Position numbers and translations under genes: made by a program. Shown here in pieces: positions 1 to 49,799 of a stretch of 64,000 nt of DNA (within the stretch, counting starts at the first letter, position 1; every line of letters begins with the position of its first letter). Under the pieces are notes generated by a model that was given only the letters and a program-made list of their open reading frames with translations, did not search any database and was not told the DNA's origin. The stretch is from Montifringilla adamsi (lineage: Eukaryota > Chordata > Aves > Passeriformes > Passeridae). The stretch lies in contig JAGGNK010011225.1 of the NCBI GenBank assembly GCA_017590115.1, positions 3,163,387 to 3,227,386 on the forward strand. Direction: 5' to 3'.

Positions 1-119
1 CATCTAGTCTCTATAGCAAAAGAAAGAGACTAAGAGAGAGAATTATTCTTGCTCTGGTTGATCTGATTTCTCTTAATGGTCTAGTGAGATTATTCCCTCT
101 GCTTTGTTTTTCAACACAG
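1..119 (+). other. End of a DDC intron
   Basis: Intronic sequence upstream of the first visible DDC exon, ending in the pyrimidine-rich acceptor TGTTTTTCAACACAG. The matching donor is outside the window. Confidence 0.85.
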
Positions 120-39210
<39,091 letters not shown>

Positions 39211-40133
39211 CAGCAGTGAAGTATAAGTGGAGATGAGGTAATTAACTGGCTTTCTCTGTGTTGCCAAGTTTTATTTTAGGTGCAGGTGGGAAAGTCAAAC
39301 TATGAAGGAAAAAAGTACAAAACCTGTTGTTATATAGCCCAGCTGCAGTAGCAAAATCCTTGCCAAGTTGAGTTGTAACCATAATCATTCCTTCTCTGTA
39401 ATGTAGTTTCATCTTGCCTGTTTCCAGGATGCACACAGCCAAGGAGAATTGAGCTGTCATTTCTTACCAGTTTGTAGTCAAGAGCATTTGTTCAACCAAG
39501 CAATGGAAATGGAAGGGTTGGTGCTCCCTCCACTGTCCCCATTCACCTCTAGCACACCCCCTCCTTTCTTCACAGATGAAACTAAGAGGTCTTATAACCA
39601 GTTAATTTAACATTACTATGACTGCAGGAAGAACCCAAGTTGGGGAAGTTTAGTTCAGGTTCTAAATATGTTAGTATCTGAATAGGCATGCACAAATGTT
39701 GCCAAGATTTGGGGCACTATCATGTCACGATACACTTGCTGCAGGAATTCTGTAAATGAACAAAGGACAAAGGACTTCAAGACTTCCTTCATTGCATAGC
39801 CAGACTTAGGGGAATGAGCACTAATCAGTTACTAATTATCCTTCTCACAGGTTCTCTACTTTCCCCTAAATTGTTTGCTTTTAAAACAGCCATTTTGTCA
39901 AATTCCAGCAAATAAGTTATGCTGGCTATTGGTTTCCATACTGATCATTCATAATGAGGTCCCTGAAAAGCTCCTCCTAAAGAGTTTTGTCAACAGCTAT
40001 GTGATACCTGGTATTCTATATTTTTAATCAAGTTATTATCAGCAGTGATTACTTGAAAATAGTCATTAAGATATGTTCTGCACAACTGAGTTGTGATTTT
40101 TTTATAGCTACCATTTTGATTACTTCATGGTGT

Positions 40134-40139
40134 AATAAA
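40134..40139 (+). terminator. Candidate DDC poly(A) signal AATAAA
   Basis: The first canonical AATAAA that I found downstream of the DDC stop is here, 924 bases after it. Two more lie at 40230-40235 and 40236-40241. The choice assumes an unspliced 3' UTR; if the donor-like site at 39238 is used, the real end could lie elsewhere before 43 kb. Confidence 0.4.
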
Positions 40140-41297
40140 TCTTTGACAAAATGTGCTAAGAAATGTGATGTCAAAAATATTATTACTCTTGGTTTCTCAA
40201 ATTAGCTAGGAAACGAGTAAGCAAGTGACAATAAAAATAAAAAGTAAGAGAACGAATCCCTCATATCAGCTTTGGTGTCCCCATCAGTGGTTTTCTTCCA
40301 TTAACAGTGATGAATGGAAAATGAAAATACTGGAAAACCTCTTTCTGAGAAAGTCAAATCATACATATTTGACACAAATCATTGATACACCATCCTGTCA
40401 AAGGCAGGCACAGTAAAGAGCTAAAATGAAAGTTAGAGGTGAATGTCAGAACAATATCAAGTCAAGAAGTACTTTTGCCATTTTAAAAACATAAATTCAC
40501 GACAGTTATTTCTGTGTAAATAAGAACAGCTGCTCCGAGAATAAACAGAATACTAATAAGAATACTCCAAATAAGAGTAGCTGCTCCAAGAAAAATAATA
40601 GGTAGGATTAATTTCTACATTTGCATTTCAATCTTCCTTTTTAATGCTTGTATTAACTTCTACAGTCTGTTGAGCAATGTGCACAACTATTCAGTTTTCT
40701 TTCTCCATCCCTTTCAAGCATACTTCCTACAGTTGGGAAGTTGCAAGTAGACCTGGGAAAATGGATCAGGACAGTTAATTTGGCATGTGGTCTGCTCCTA
40801 CCTCTGTTTTTCCTAGTCCCCTACTTCTGGGGTGCAAACTGGGAAGGATTGCTATTTCTATAAGGAACTGATTTCCCAGGTAACAGATGAAGAAAGGGAT
40901 AACCAATGAATTTGGTAAAACCCAATAACACTTGAGCAGGTGACTGACACAAGACAGTCAGCTACAGTGTCAGAAATTTTGACAGCACCATTCTCTTCAG
41001 AACCAATATGAAATCCAGCTTCTCTGTGGTAGCACAATGCAGAAGATTGGTAGACTGAAGAGAGTGGAAAATGCTGGCAGTTGTTGCCTTTCCCTGTTAC
41101 TCTATTTTTTTAAACAAAATATTCAGATCGCATGACCTGGAAAACAACATTCATCCATAACATGTATCTTCCACACTGATACAATTTTACAACTTTTACA
41201 GTATGAAAACTCTAGAATCTTGGAGCCAAAGAATTACACTTCTCTGTGAGACAGACTAGTATTTTATATGTGAAATATATAACCAGGACTGTCCAGG

Positions 41298-41329
41298 AAA
41301 AAAAAAAAAAAGAGAGAGAGAGAGAGAGA
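41298..41329. repeat. A-run joined to (AG)n microsatellite
   Basis: Fourteen A run directly into about nine AG units. Simple repeat. Confidence 0.85.
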
Positions 41330-42999
41330 TCAGATTTGGATCAAAGCTATCACAGACTAAATCCAGGATAATTCCACTGAAATGAAATGGAGTTGCTTTG
41401 GGCTTAGGTGACTATAATTGAAATTAAAAATCTGACTAATAAGTATTGGAAAAAAAAGGCCTAAGGTAAGGCACCCCTAAACTGAACATAAGAAGATTCT
41501 GCTGGAAGTCTGCTTCATGGAAACCAGAGCAGAGATGAATGATGCCTGCCTGTGCGAGCCTCAAACTGCTTTAAAACTGGGATGCAGGCAGGATGCACAC
41601 CCAAACCTAGGAGAGGTGAAATGTCCTCAACAACCCAGAATTAGACATCGATCCCTTTAGACATTTGTGGGAAAATACTGCCAAAACTGACACTGAATTA
41701 AACATTTCTCAGTATCTAGATATCAGTTTAAGAAGTGGCTGTTGTCCAGATACAGAAACTCCTGTTGGCGAAGAATTTAAGGTAAAGGCTAATTTAAAAT
41801 ATAGATGAGCAAAAGTTAATTTTTCATGTTTTTTTAAAAGAAGTGACGTTAGTAAATCTGTCTAATAAACAGCAGTGATGAGGCCCATGGAATTACATTT
41901 CCCCCTGGCTAGCCCAGTACCAAAACCTGAAGTTCACAGTTCTGGTGTTTCTGAAATTATAGAATGATTCAAATATGTAACCAGGGAAGGCCTTCATAGT
42001 ATTCAGTCTCTCATACCTTCTTTTCTCCATGTGATAATTCCTTCTTAGACTATTAATATTAGGTCATCTGAAAAGGAAATATGGGCTGTGTAATCCACTC
42101 AAGAAGAAGCATTGAAAGGAACGTTTTAAAAAATAATGTAACTGCTGTTTCTGTGCTGTAGCTTTGCAACGTATCTGTAAGTGAGAAACACTGTATTAAT
42201 TAATAGTTAATGTTAACCTGGATTTATTGTGCCTTGTGTGCAAAAGCTAATATAGCCTGTGCCGATGAATACTGTTTGATAGTAAAAGTAATTACAAAAT
42301 CCCAAAACTGTACTTTAGTAGAATATCCACATCGCAAGGAAGACTGCGGCTATTAGAGAAGGAGGGAAAAACCTGACTTTTACTTTCAGGAACCTCAATT
42401 TATTTTTTTTAAACTAGCAGAGTACAGTACTTACATTCTTAATGACAGATTATATTTTATTACTGATGGTGAAATAATGAAAATGTATGTATTTATGAAA
42501 GTATTGGTAATATATTTTACTCTGAACTGCATTATAATTATTAAATTTTTAATTTTTTCTTGCATTTACATACAAGATTCTGCTTATGGCTGTTTTGTTG
42601 TTGTTGAAGTACTACGCATCACCATGTGTGATGAGTAGTAATCACATTAAAATTGCCTTACAACAGCAGTCTAAACCTTGGGATATGTAAACTTGAATTG
42701 CTCAAAGACAGCAGCAAATGAGAAATAAAACTGAGGATCCTGAAGATCAGGGTGGTTGGTGAGGGCAGGTTAAATAACCATCAATGGATAATATCTGTAT
42801 GTCATATGTAGAGTTTGTATTTGCTAAGTGGAAAAATAATCAGAAGTCTAATGCTCTAATTATGATTTGTGAGCTGTTGACTCCCTTTAAAATCTGTACC
42901 CAAAGCCTCCTGAATACACATATAGGTTTTAATTGACAATATAAATAAACCAAAACAAAACTACAGCTATTGTCCCTTTGTACTTAACTAAGCTGTTCT

Positions 43000-44450
43000 C
43001 GTCTCATTCATGCCAGATGTGCTGTAAGAGGCCCAACTTCCCCACTCGTATCAAGTCAGTGCCCTGACTTTCACCACCAAGGTTTTCAATGCACCCTTCA
43101 ATTGCTTTGCATATGGGAGTTGGCAAATTTTCCTGCAGAAGTTTCCTCCTCAGCAACAGGAGTCTGAAGAATACCTGGCCATATCCAGAAGGGCCAGTGC
43201 TGACCTTTCTGCCAAGTTCTGCACAGTGCTGCAGCTGGATCTGCCACTGGAGCCACCTGCCCAGCTTTGGCTTTGGCTTGTAGCTCCGGTGCCATCTGGT
43301 AGGACAGGGAAGGGACCCCTGACATCAGTCCTGCCTGGCTGCAGCCCACATCCCCAAGGCTGCTTTGCTCCCTGCCTCTGTGCAATCCCAGGGAGATCAG
43401 GCAAGCATGCCTCCGGAGAAATTTGATGGCGGCAGCATCACACACTATTTAAATGTTAGCCCACTTGGGTCTGAGATGATAGCTTGCATACCAGCACAGT
43501 TTAATGTGCTGTCTGCACTGATGGCATAACAAGCCTGATGTATAACAAAAACCTGACAGTAACTGCAGGAAAGGTTCCTCACGGGAAATAAAATGTTCAC
43601 CCACACAGAAGCATCTCTGTTAATACCAGAGGTGTAACTGCAGCATAGAGCGCTCATTTGCATCTAGATTGGTGTGCTAATTTGAACGTGGGTTGGTGTG
43701 ATCTAGATGGGGACTCCACCACCACACTCAGTTCATGGGATACTTCCACATGGACCAGCATCTTTTGCCCTGTATGAGCGTGTCATTCTTCTTGTCCTTG
43801 TCAGAGCTGCTCTCCCAAAAAGGGCTGTGCAGCAGCTGTCGTTTTCAGGAGTGTTAGACAGAGTCCCCTTGTGACACTGCCGTGGTGGCTGTGGTGGTCC
43901 TGCAGCCGGTGCACAGCGGTAGAGATGACATAGGTGGCTGCAGAGGTCAGGTCTCGTGTGCCCAAGGGCCAGGTACCCATCAGGCTGCCAAGTCACCACC
44001 AGGGCTTTGTGCTTGGGCCATCACTGATGGAACCTGCCTCCTGTGGAGCCCGGCCTGCACGGAGGGCTGCTGCCAAGGACAGAGCCCGGGACACACTGTC
44101 CTGGCCGCCTGTGAGCTGAGCACAGGGCATCCAGAGGGCCTTCCGACTGCCAGGAGAGGAACAAACAGCGGGCAGCGGGGAATGCTGGTGGGATGCTCTG
44201 CCGGTTTGGGCAGCCAAAGTCGAGTTTGACACAGGAAGAGCCACAGCAATTCTGCTCCTTAAATCACCGAACTGAAGGTAAAGACCTCGTCTGCCTCACA
44301 GAAATTGCCCATCTCCACGTTCCCATTTTTCTATTGCTACTGAAAATGGCCTGGACAGGCAATACACGTGACAACCTGTTACATTCTCCAGCCTCTCCCT
44401 TCTCGGCTGCTGTGATCTTCAGCGGAGGAACCAAGGCCTGACCAGAAAGC
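43000..44450. other. GC-rich shore upstream of the FIGNL1 CpG island
   Basis: GC content rises clearly from about 43.1 kb. Several long open frames on both strands (for example 43098-43445 -, 43882-44229 +) overlap each other and carry no recognisable motif, which is normal for GC-rich noncoding DNA. No gene is called. Confidence 0.6.
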
Positions 44451-45550
44451 TTTTTCAGAAGGGTGCGAGCAGGGCTGGCAAGGCGCGGGAGCCGAGACAC
44501 CGGCACCGGGGAGCGCCCGGGGCCGCCGGCAGCGGCTTCGGCGGGAGACGCGGGAGGGACCCGGGAAGGACGGGGGAGACCAGGGGACACGGGACGGACC
44601 CGAAGGGCACGCGCTGAGGGATCCGGGAGGGAACACACGAAGGGCACGCGGGACGCACGCGGAGGGCGCACGTGGAGGATCCCCCCCCCTACCCGACCCC
44701 TCAGAGCAGGCGCGCGCACCCCCACGCGCTGCACTTGGCGCGGAGCCGGCCCCGCCTCGCAAGGCACGGACCCCGCTCCCATTGGTCAGCGAGCACCTCC
44801 GGAGCAGCCAATAGGGAGCGCCCGCCCTGCCGCGCGCCGTCCTTCCCAGCGCTGCGGGTGACGTCGGCGCGGCGAACCCGCCCCTCTCCCCATTGGCCCG
44901 TCCTCCCGGTCTCTGATTGGCTGCGTCTCCCGGCGCGCTGTTACCCGATTGGCGGGTGGGGCGGGGCCGGGCACAGAGCGGGCGCGCGCGGTTGGCGGCG
45001 GCGGCGGCGGCCGGTGGGTGCGGGACGCGGGAGCGGGAGCGGCACGGCCGGGACTGAGGGGACAGGGAAGGGAGAAGGGAGGGGAGGAGGGGAGGGACAA
45101 GGGAAAGGGGGCGGGTGAGGACCCTCTCGGGGCTGTGGCCTCCGCTTCCCGTGCCCTGAGGTGGCACCCGCCCGCCGCCGGGCCGGCCAGGGCTCCTAAG
45201 CTGAGGGGCCGTGGCTGCCGGCTGGGTAGGGGCGGCGAGGGCTCAGCCATGCCCAGGCAGCTTCCCGGCTGGATTCCCGGCTGGATCCCCGGCCTGAGGG
45301 CAGTGAAGGGGCGGGTGTGTCCCGTACCTGGCTGTGTTTCCCCGGGCCCCGAGCTGGGCGAGCTCGTGTGCGGCGGCAGCGGCGGCTCCCGCCCGCTCCG
45401 CGCTGAGGCGAGCGCGCAGCCGAGTGCCAGATCCATTGGTGGCAGTGCTTGGATACAGCCCCGGCTTCAGGCGTGCCCACGGGGTACCCTGGCCCCGTCT
45501 GGGAACTGTTCTGGCTGAGCGTGTGTGCATGTGGCTCGCTTGGAGAGAAG
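44450..45550. promoter_or_regulatory. CpG island, probable FIGNL1 promoter
   Basis: About 1.1 kb of very CpG-dense DNA, unlike anything else in the window, and 2-3 kb upstream of the FIGNL1 coding exon. It contains five CCAAT elements (ATTGG at 44781-44785, 44892-44896, 44916-44920 and 44948-44952; CCAAT at 44808-44812). It also has a CRE-like TGACGTCG (44859-44866), a GC box GGGGCGGGG (44958-44966) and GGC repeats (44994-45010). There is no good TATA box, as is usual for housekeeping promoters. The DDC promoter lies far upstream, so FIGNL1 is the natural client. Transcription may be bidirectional. Confidence 0.85.
44970..45114 (+). other. FIGNL1: Candidate noncoding first exon of FIGNL1
   Basis: A GGCGG|GTGAGG donor at 45114/45115 lies just after the CCAAT and GC-box cluster, and the FIGNL1 coding exon has a clear acceptor ending at 47604. 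A 5' UTR exon between a start site near 44970-45000 and this donor is therefore plausible. The start site is a guess; other donors in the island are possible. Confidence 0.3.
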
Positions 45551-47604
45551 TTGTAAGGCTGTGAGGACTATTAACATGGGTTAGACCTGGGGGAGAGAAT
45601 GATGCCCGACGGTGTTTAAGATGTATATAAATAACTAAAGGGTGAGTGTCGAGCGGGTGGATCCAGGCTCTTCTTGGTGGTGCCGAGCAATAGGACCAGA
45701 GGTAATGGGCAGAAACTGAGGCATAGGAAGTTTCACTTGGATGTGGGGAAGAACTTTACTGTGCGAGTGACCATACTGGAACAGGGTGCCCAGAGAGGCT
45801 GTGGAGTCTCCCTCACTGGAGATGTTCAAGAACTGTCTGGACACAATCCTGTGCCATGTGCTCTGGGATGACCCTGCTTGAGCAGGGAGGTTTGGCCAGA
45901 TAACCACTGTGGTCCCTTCCAGCCTTGCCCATTCTGTGATTCTGAGAATAATCAAACTGAAATCTCAAACTGGTTACCACTGTTCACTTGTTATGACCTT
46001 CCCTCAGTGCTATGAAGGTGACCACTGAATCCTTAAGAAAGTGGTGGTGAACTTGAGACTTTATGTTCTGAATTATGGAAGTATTTCTTTGGGGCAAAAC
46101 TTTTCCAGAATTTATGCTTTTATATCACTTCAGTTATTTTTGATTTAACAGTTACAAAAAAAAATTACGTGCACCGTGAAAGCCGTTTAGAGAAAAGAAG
46201 TAAAAGGCTGCAGCCTTTTATCTCCTGTTCATCTGTCACTCAGCTGTGGATGGATGATGATGTGAGTTTGTATCAAATTTTCTTGCTGCAAGTTACGCTT
46301 CTCACAGTACAAAAGTTGGCAGTAACTCTTCGGTGAGCAAATCTTACTTCTGTGGTTTGGTTCTGTTTGTTTGTTTTAATTGGATTTGCTTGTAGAAATG
46401 CCAGATTTGCAGGTAAAATGTATTTTGACTTTTCTAAACAGCTCTACAAATTTGGGCTGTAGTAAAAAAATTCAAACCAAAATGATTTACATCCTTGTTA
46501 CTTGTCGTGTGTGTAACCATATAAGCATATGAGCAATAAACATACTGTGCTCTCTGTTGTCTAATGCTGATGCCAGACTTTTTGCAAACAATTAGGGAGG
46601 ACACCCTCACATAGCGTGGATTCCTTCAGTTCCCCAGCCTTGCATGAGCATTGCACCTGTACTTTCCTCTGCAATCCTATGCAGTCCATAGCTGATCCAG
46701 AGGATTGCAAGTTGACACACACTCTGTTGGAAGGGTGCAGAGTATACGGACGTGACACTTTGCAGAGAAAGAAGGTACCTCGTGAACGTGGGCAAGTCAT
46801 TTCAAGTCAAACAAAATACTCCTCCTGAGCCAAATGTCTTCTTCCCTGTTTCTTAAGAGAAACCCAGCACTAAAGGAGTTTAAATTCCACTTTCTGAAAC
46901 TGAGAAACAAGGATTGCTTTAAACACACAAGATCTTTTCTTCTCTAAAGTGTAAAATGGGGACCTTCTATTGCCTTCTAAATAGAAGAAATAGTTTTGAA
47001 CATTTTCTAGTAATCTGCTAATATTTTCTTAATATGAAAGCTTGCTACATTCAGGATTATTCATTTCATTTTTATCTCCCCTCCAAGACACTGCATGCAA
47101 TTTTACTTACTAGCTTAATTGTTTCATTTTTATTACCATCACTGTAATGGATTAAATCGTTCTGACAGTGGTGTATCCTCTCTCCTCTGCTGCACTGTGC
47201 CATATTCTGTCAAATAAGAATGAAAGCACTGGTGATTTCATTTAACAAGGCCAGTTTTTGCTTGGCCATCTGTTACCATTCTTTGCAGCCTACTTACCTC
47301 CCCAGGAGACCTCTGGTTAGAAGCAAACTCTCTTTTTCCTTTTTCCCCCACTTTTTTCTTTTCTTTGGACAAGGAAGAAAAGAGAACCTCAGCCTAAATG
47401 CCTTTGCACCACAAAGCTGGTTGCTTTTTGAAAAGATTAAAGTGTCCAGACTGGCTAAGTAGCTTGCAAGACCTCCTGCTCTGTTTCTCACAGTTAAAAT
47501 AATGTAGGTTTTCCTGTGTAAGTATTTAGGAAAGGGGGGAAGCAGCTGGTGCAAGTGGTGTGAAATGGCGTTTTGTAACTGCAGGTATTTTCTGTCTGTT
47601 CCAG
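45115..47604 (+). other. Probable FIGNL1 5' UTR intron
   Basis: From the CpG island to the acceptor CTGTCTGTTCCAG at 47592-47604. It includes a CR1 3' end (45655-45945) and is otherwise AT-rich. Additional noncoding exons cannot be excluded. Confidence 0.5.
45655..45945 (+). mobile_element. CR1 LINE 3'-end fragment
   Basis: The conceptual frame reads GNGQKLRHRKFHLDVGKNF then [10 protein letters not shown], the C-terminal end of the CR1 polyprotein with breaks. The 3' UTR follows and ends CCATTCTGTGATTCTGAG. About 290 bp, 5'-truncated, sense to FIGNL1. Confidence 0.9.
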
Positions 47605-47612
47605 CGTCAGTG

Positions 47613-49682
47613 ATGGAGGCCTCCACCCCCAGCGCGGTGCACCTGAGTGACTGGCAGGAAAGTCACTTTGCTGTCACCTCTGGCACCTGCACGCCCGGGC
47701 AGAAGGCAGATGGATACCGTGCCAAGATCCTGCGCATTCAGTATGCATGGGCAAACTCCGAGATCTCCCAGGTCTGTGCTGCCAACCTGTTTAAGAAGTA
47801 TGCAGAGAAATACTCCGCGATTATTGACTCTGGCAACGCAGAGACCGGCGTGAATAACTATGCAGAAAACATTTTGACTTTGGCAAAATGTCAGCAAAGT
47901 GACAGTGACAAGTGGCAATCTGCCTTGACAACAGATAACGTGTTTGAATTGAAGTGTGTGCGAGAGAGGATGCAGGCTGGCAAAATTTTCCAGAGCTCTC
48001 AGATGGCACCGACAGATGCCCGTGTACGAGCTGATAAAGGGGTCAGCGCCTCCGCGGCTCCAGCTCTTCCTAAACTCGATGTCTTCGGCAGTACCAGGGA
48101 GACTGAGCTCACTGCTGGCTCAGCAAAACGTGCGAGTCAGGGACCAGATCTTCTTGGGCATCCCTCATCTTCCAAGTCACTTCAAAGCAGTGTGCCTCCT
48201 GTGACCAGAACTCCAGACACACTTCCTGCCACAACAGCCTCCTTAAGCAAGCAGGTTCTTCCAGGTTTCCAGGCAACTCCGCTCTTTGGAAGTAAAGAAG
48301 CCACTAATAGTAGTTCTCTGAAAATGTCAGGTAACTGTTGTGATGGACAAAATTCATCTCTTTTCAGCCAGTCAGCTGTACCTGCCTGGTCTGCAAATTC
48401 TGGGAAAAGAAAAGTGTTCTATGGTCTGGCTGATGAAGGCAGCACAGCTGTTCCTAGCCTTGCTCCATGTCAGGCTTCCATTTCTACAGAAACTAATGGT
48501 TTTTCAGGGCAGAGAAACAGAAATGAAGAAAGCAGTGCTCCTGGGTTTAAAACTGCAAAGGAGCAGCTGTGGATGGATCAGCAAAAGAAATGTCAAAACC
48601 AGCGTGCACCAGTTTCGTCATATGGAGGCATGAAAAAATCCCTGGGTGCAGGCAGGTCTCGGGGTCCATTCAGCAAGTTTGTGCCTCCAGTTCCAAAACA
48701 AGATGGAAGTGAAAGTGGAGGAGCACAGTGTAAGTCTCATGTCGGGGAATCAACAGACCCATTGCTGCCTGTGGATGAGCGGCTGAAAAACATAGAACCA
48801 AAAATGGTTGAACTCATCATGCACGAGATCATGGACCACGGGCCTCCGGTCAGCTGGGATGACATTGCTGGAGTTGAGTTTGCCAAAGCCACTATAAAAG
48901 AAATAGTGGTGTGGCCCATGCTGAGACCAGACATCTTCACCGGCTTGCGTGGTCCTCCGAAAGGAATTCTGCTTTTTGGCCCCCCTGGGACTGGCAAGAC
49001 CCTCATAGGCAAGTGCATCGCATGCCAATCTGGAGCAACTTTTTTTAGCATCAGTGCCTCCTCTCTGACTTCCAAGTGGGTGGGTGAGGGGGAGAAGATG
49101 GTCCGTGCGCTGTTCGCTGTGGCGCGGTGTCAGCAGCCAGCGGTGATTTTCATCGACGAGATCGATTCCCTGTTGTCCCAGCGCGGAGAGGGGGAGCACG
49201 AGTCGTCCAGGAGAATAAAAACTGAATTTCTGGTGCAGTTAGATGGGGCAACAACCTCCTCTGAAGATCGTATCCTGGTGGTTGGAGCAACAAATCGACC
49301 CCAGGAAATTGATGAAGCTGCCCGAAGGAGACTGGTGAAGAGACTGTACATCCCTCTCCCAGAAGCCTCCTCCAGGAAGCAGATTGTCACCCGGCTGATG
49401 GCAAAGGAGCACTGCTCTCTGAATGAAGAGGAGATCAAACTCATAGTCCAGAAAACCGATGGGTTTTCTGGGGCAGACATGACACAGCTGTGTCGGGAAG
49501 CGTCTCTGGGCCCTATCCGCAGCCTGCAATCCATGGACATTGCAACCATCACGCCGGAGCAGGTACGGCCCATCTCTTTCCTGGACTTTGAGAGTGCCCT
49601 GAGGACGGTGCGGCCCAGCGTGTCCCCCAAGGATCTGGAGCTCTATGAAACCTGGAACCAGACGTTTGGCTGCGGCAGATGA
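47613..49682 (+). CDS. FIGNL1: Fidgetin-like protein 1 (AAA+ ATPase), intronless coding sequence
   Basis: FIGNL1 is a nuclear AAA+ ATPase that, with FIRRM, binds RAD51 and dismantles RAD51 filaments in homologous recombination. The start at 47613 is chosen because an acceptor (TGTTCCAG) ends at 47604 and the protein then begins [15 protein letters not shown], close to the N-terminus I recall for human FIGNL1; an in-frame ATG 16 codons earlier (47565) would be intronic. The product is 689 residues against 674 in human. Domains: conserved N-terminal region (residues ~8-125, [15 protein letters not shown]), a variable linker, the RAD51-binding block (FKTAKEQLW at 312-320, FVPP at 356-359), and the AAA module with Walker A GPPGTGKT (456-463), Walker B VIFIDEID (511-518), sensor GATNRP (558-563) and RRRL (571-574). 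The VPS4-type C-terminus ends NQTFGCGR. All ATPase residues are intact. Confidence 0.97.
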   Translation: MEASTPSAVHLSDWQESHFAVTSGTCTPGQKADGYRAKILRIQYAWANSEISQVCAANLFKKYAEKYSAIIDSGNAETGVNNYAENILTLAKCQQSDSDKWQSALTTDNVFELKCVRERMQAGKIFQSSQMAPTDARVRADKGVSASAAPALPKLDVFGSTRETELTAGSAKRASQGPDLLGHPSSSKSLQSSVPPVTRTPDTLPATTASLSKQVLPGFQATPLFGSKEATNSSSLKMSGNCCDGQNSSLFSQSAVPAWSANSGKRKVFYGLADEGSTAVPSLAPCQASISTETNGFSGQRNRNEESSAPGFKTAKEQLWMDQQKKCQNQRAPVSSYGGMKKSLGAGRSRGPFSKFVPPVPKQDGSESGGAQCKSHVGESTDPLLPVDERLKNIEPKMVELIMHEIMDHGPPVSWDDIAGVEFAKATIKEIVVWPMLRPDIFTGLRGPPKGILLFGPPGTGKTLIGKCIACQSGATFFSISASSLTSKWVGEGEKMVRALFAVARCQQPAVIFIDEIDSLLSQRGEGEHESSRRIKTEFLVQLDGATTSSEDRILVVGATNRPQEIDEAARRRLVKRLYIPLPEASSRKQIVTRLMAKEHCSLNEEEIKLIVQKTDGFSGADMTQLCREASLGPIRSLQSMDIATITPEQVRPISFLDFESALRTVRPSVSPKDLELYETWNQTFGCGR

Positions 49683-49735
49683 GCTGCATCGCAGCTGTTG
49701 CACAGGAGCAGTTCAGGATTTCAGCACCGCCACGT

Positions 49736-49795
49736 ATTAAACCTGTGGCAGTTTAGTGCCTCTGCACTTTCTTTTGTTTCTGTCCTGGAATTAAA
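49736..49795 (+). terminator. Candidate FIGNL1 poly(A) signals
   Basis: Two ATTAAA hexamers lie 54 and 108 bases after the stop, at 49736-49741 and 49790-49795. ATTAAA is the commonest variant of AATAAA. A short 3' UTR ending near 49.8 kb is likely; longer forms are possible. Confidence 0.5.
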
Positions 49796-49799
49796 ACTT

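Larger units (their letters stand above)
39211..43000 (+). other. DDC 3' UTR and spacer
   Basis: Downstream of the DDC stop. The 3' UTR probably ends near one of the AATAAA signals at 40134-40241. The rest is AT-rich intergenic sequence with an A14 plus AG-repeat microsatellite at 41298-41329 and a weak 51-bp-period duplication near 40521-40595. Confidence 0.7.

Noticed and set aside
43882..44249. Overlapping open frames of 80-115 codons on both strands
   Set aside because: Composition effect in the GC-rich shore of the CpG island; no homology recognised.
44379..45167. 262-codon open frame on the - strand across the CpG island, with several overlapping long frames
   Set aside because: GC-rich DNA has few stop codons. 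The frame is Pro/Ser/Arg-rich with no domain, and it overlaps open frames on both strands.
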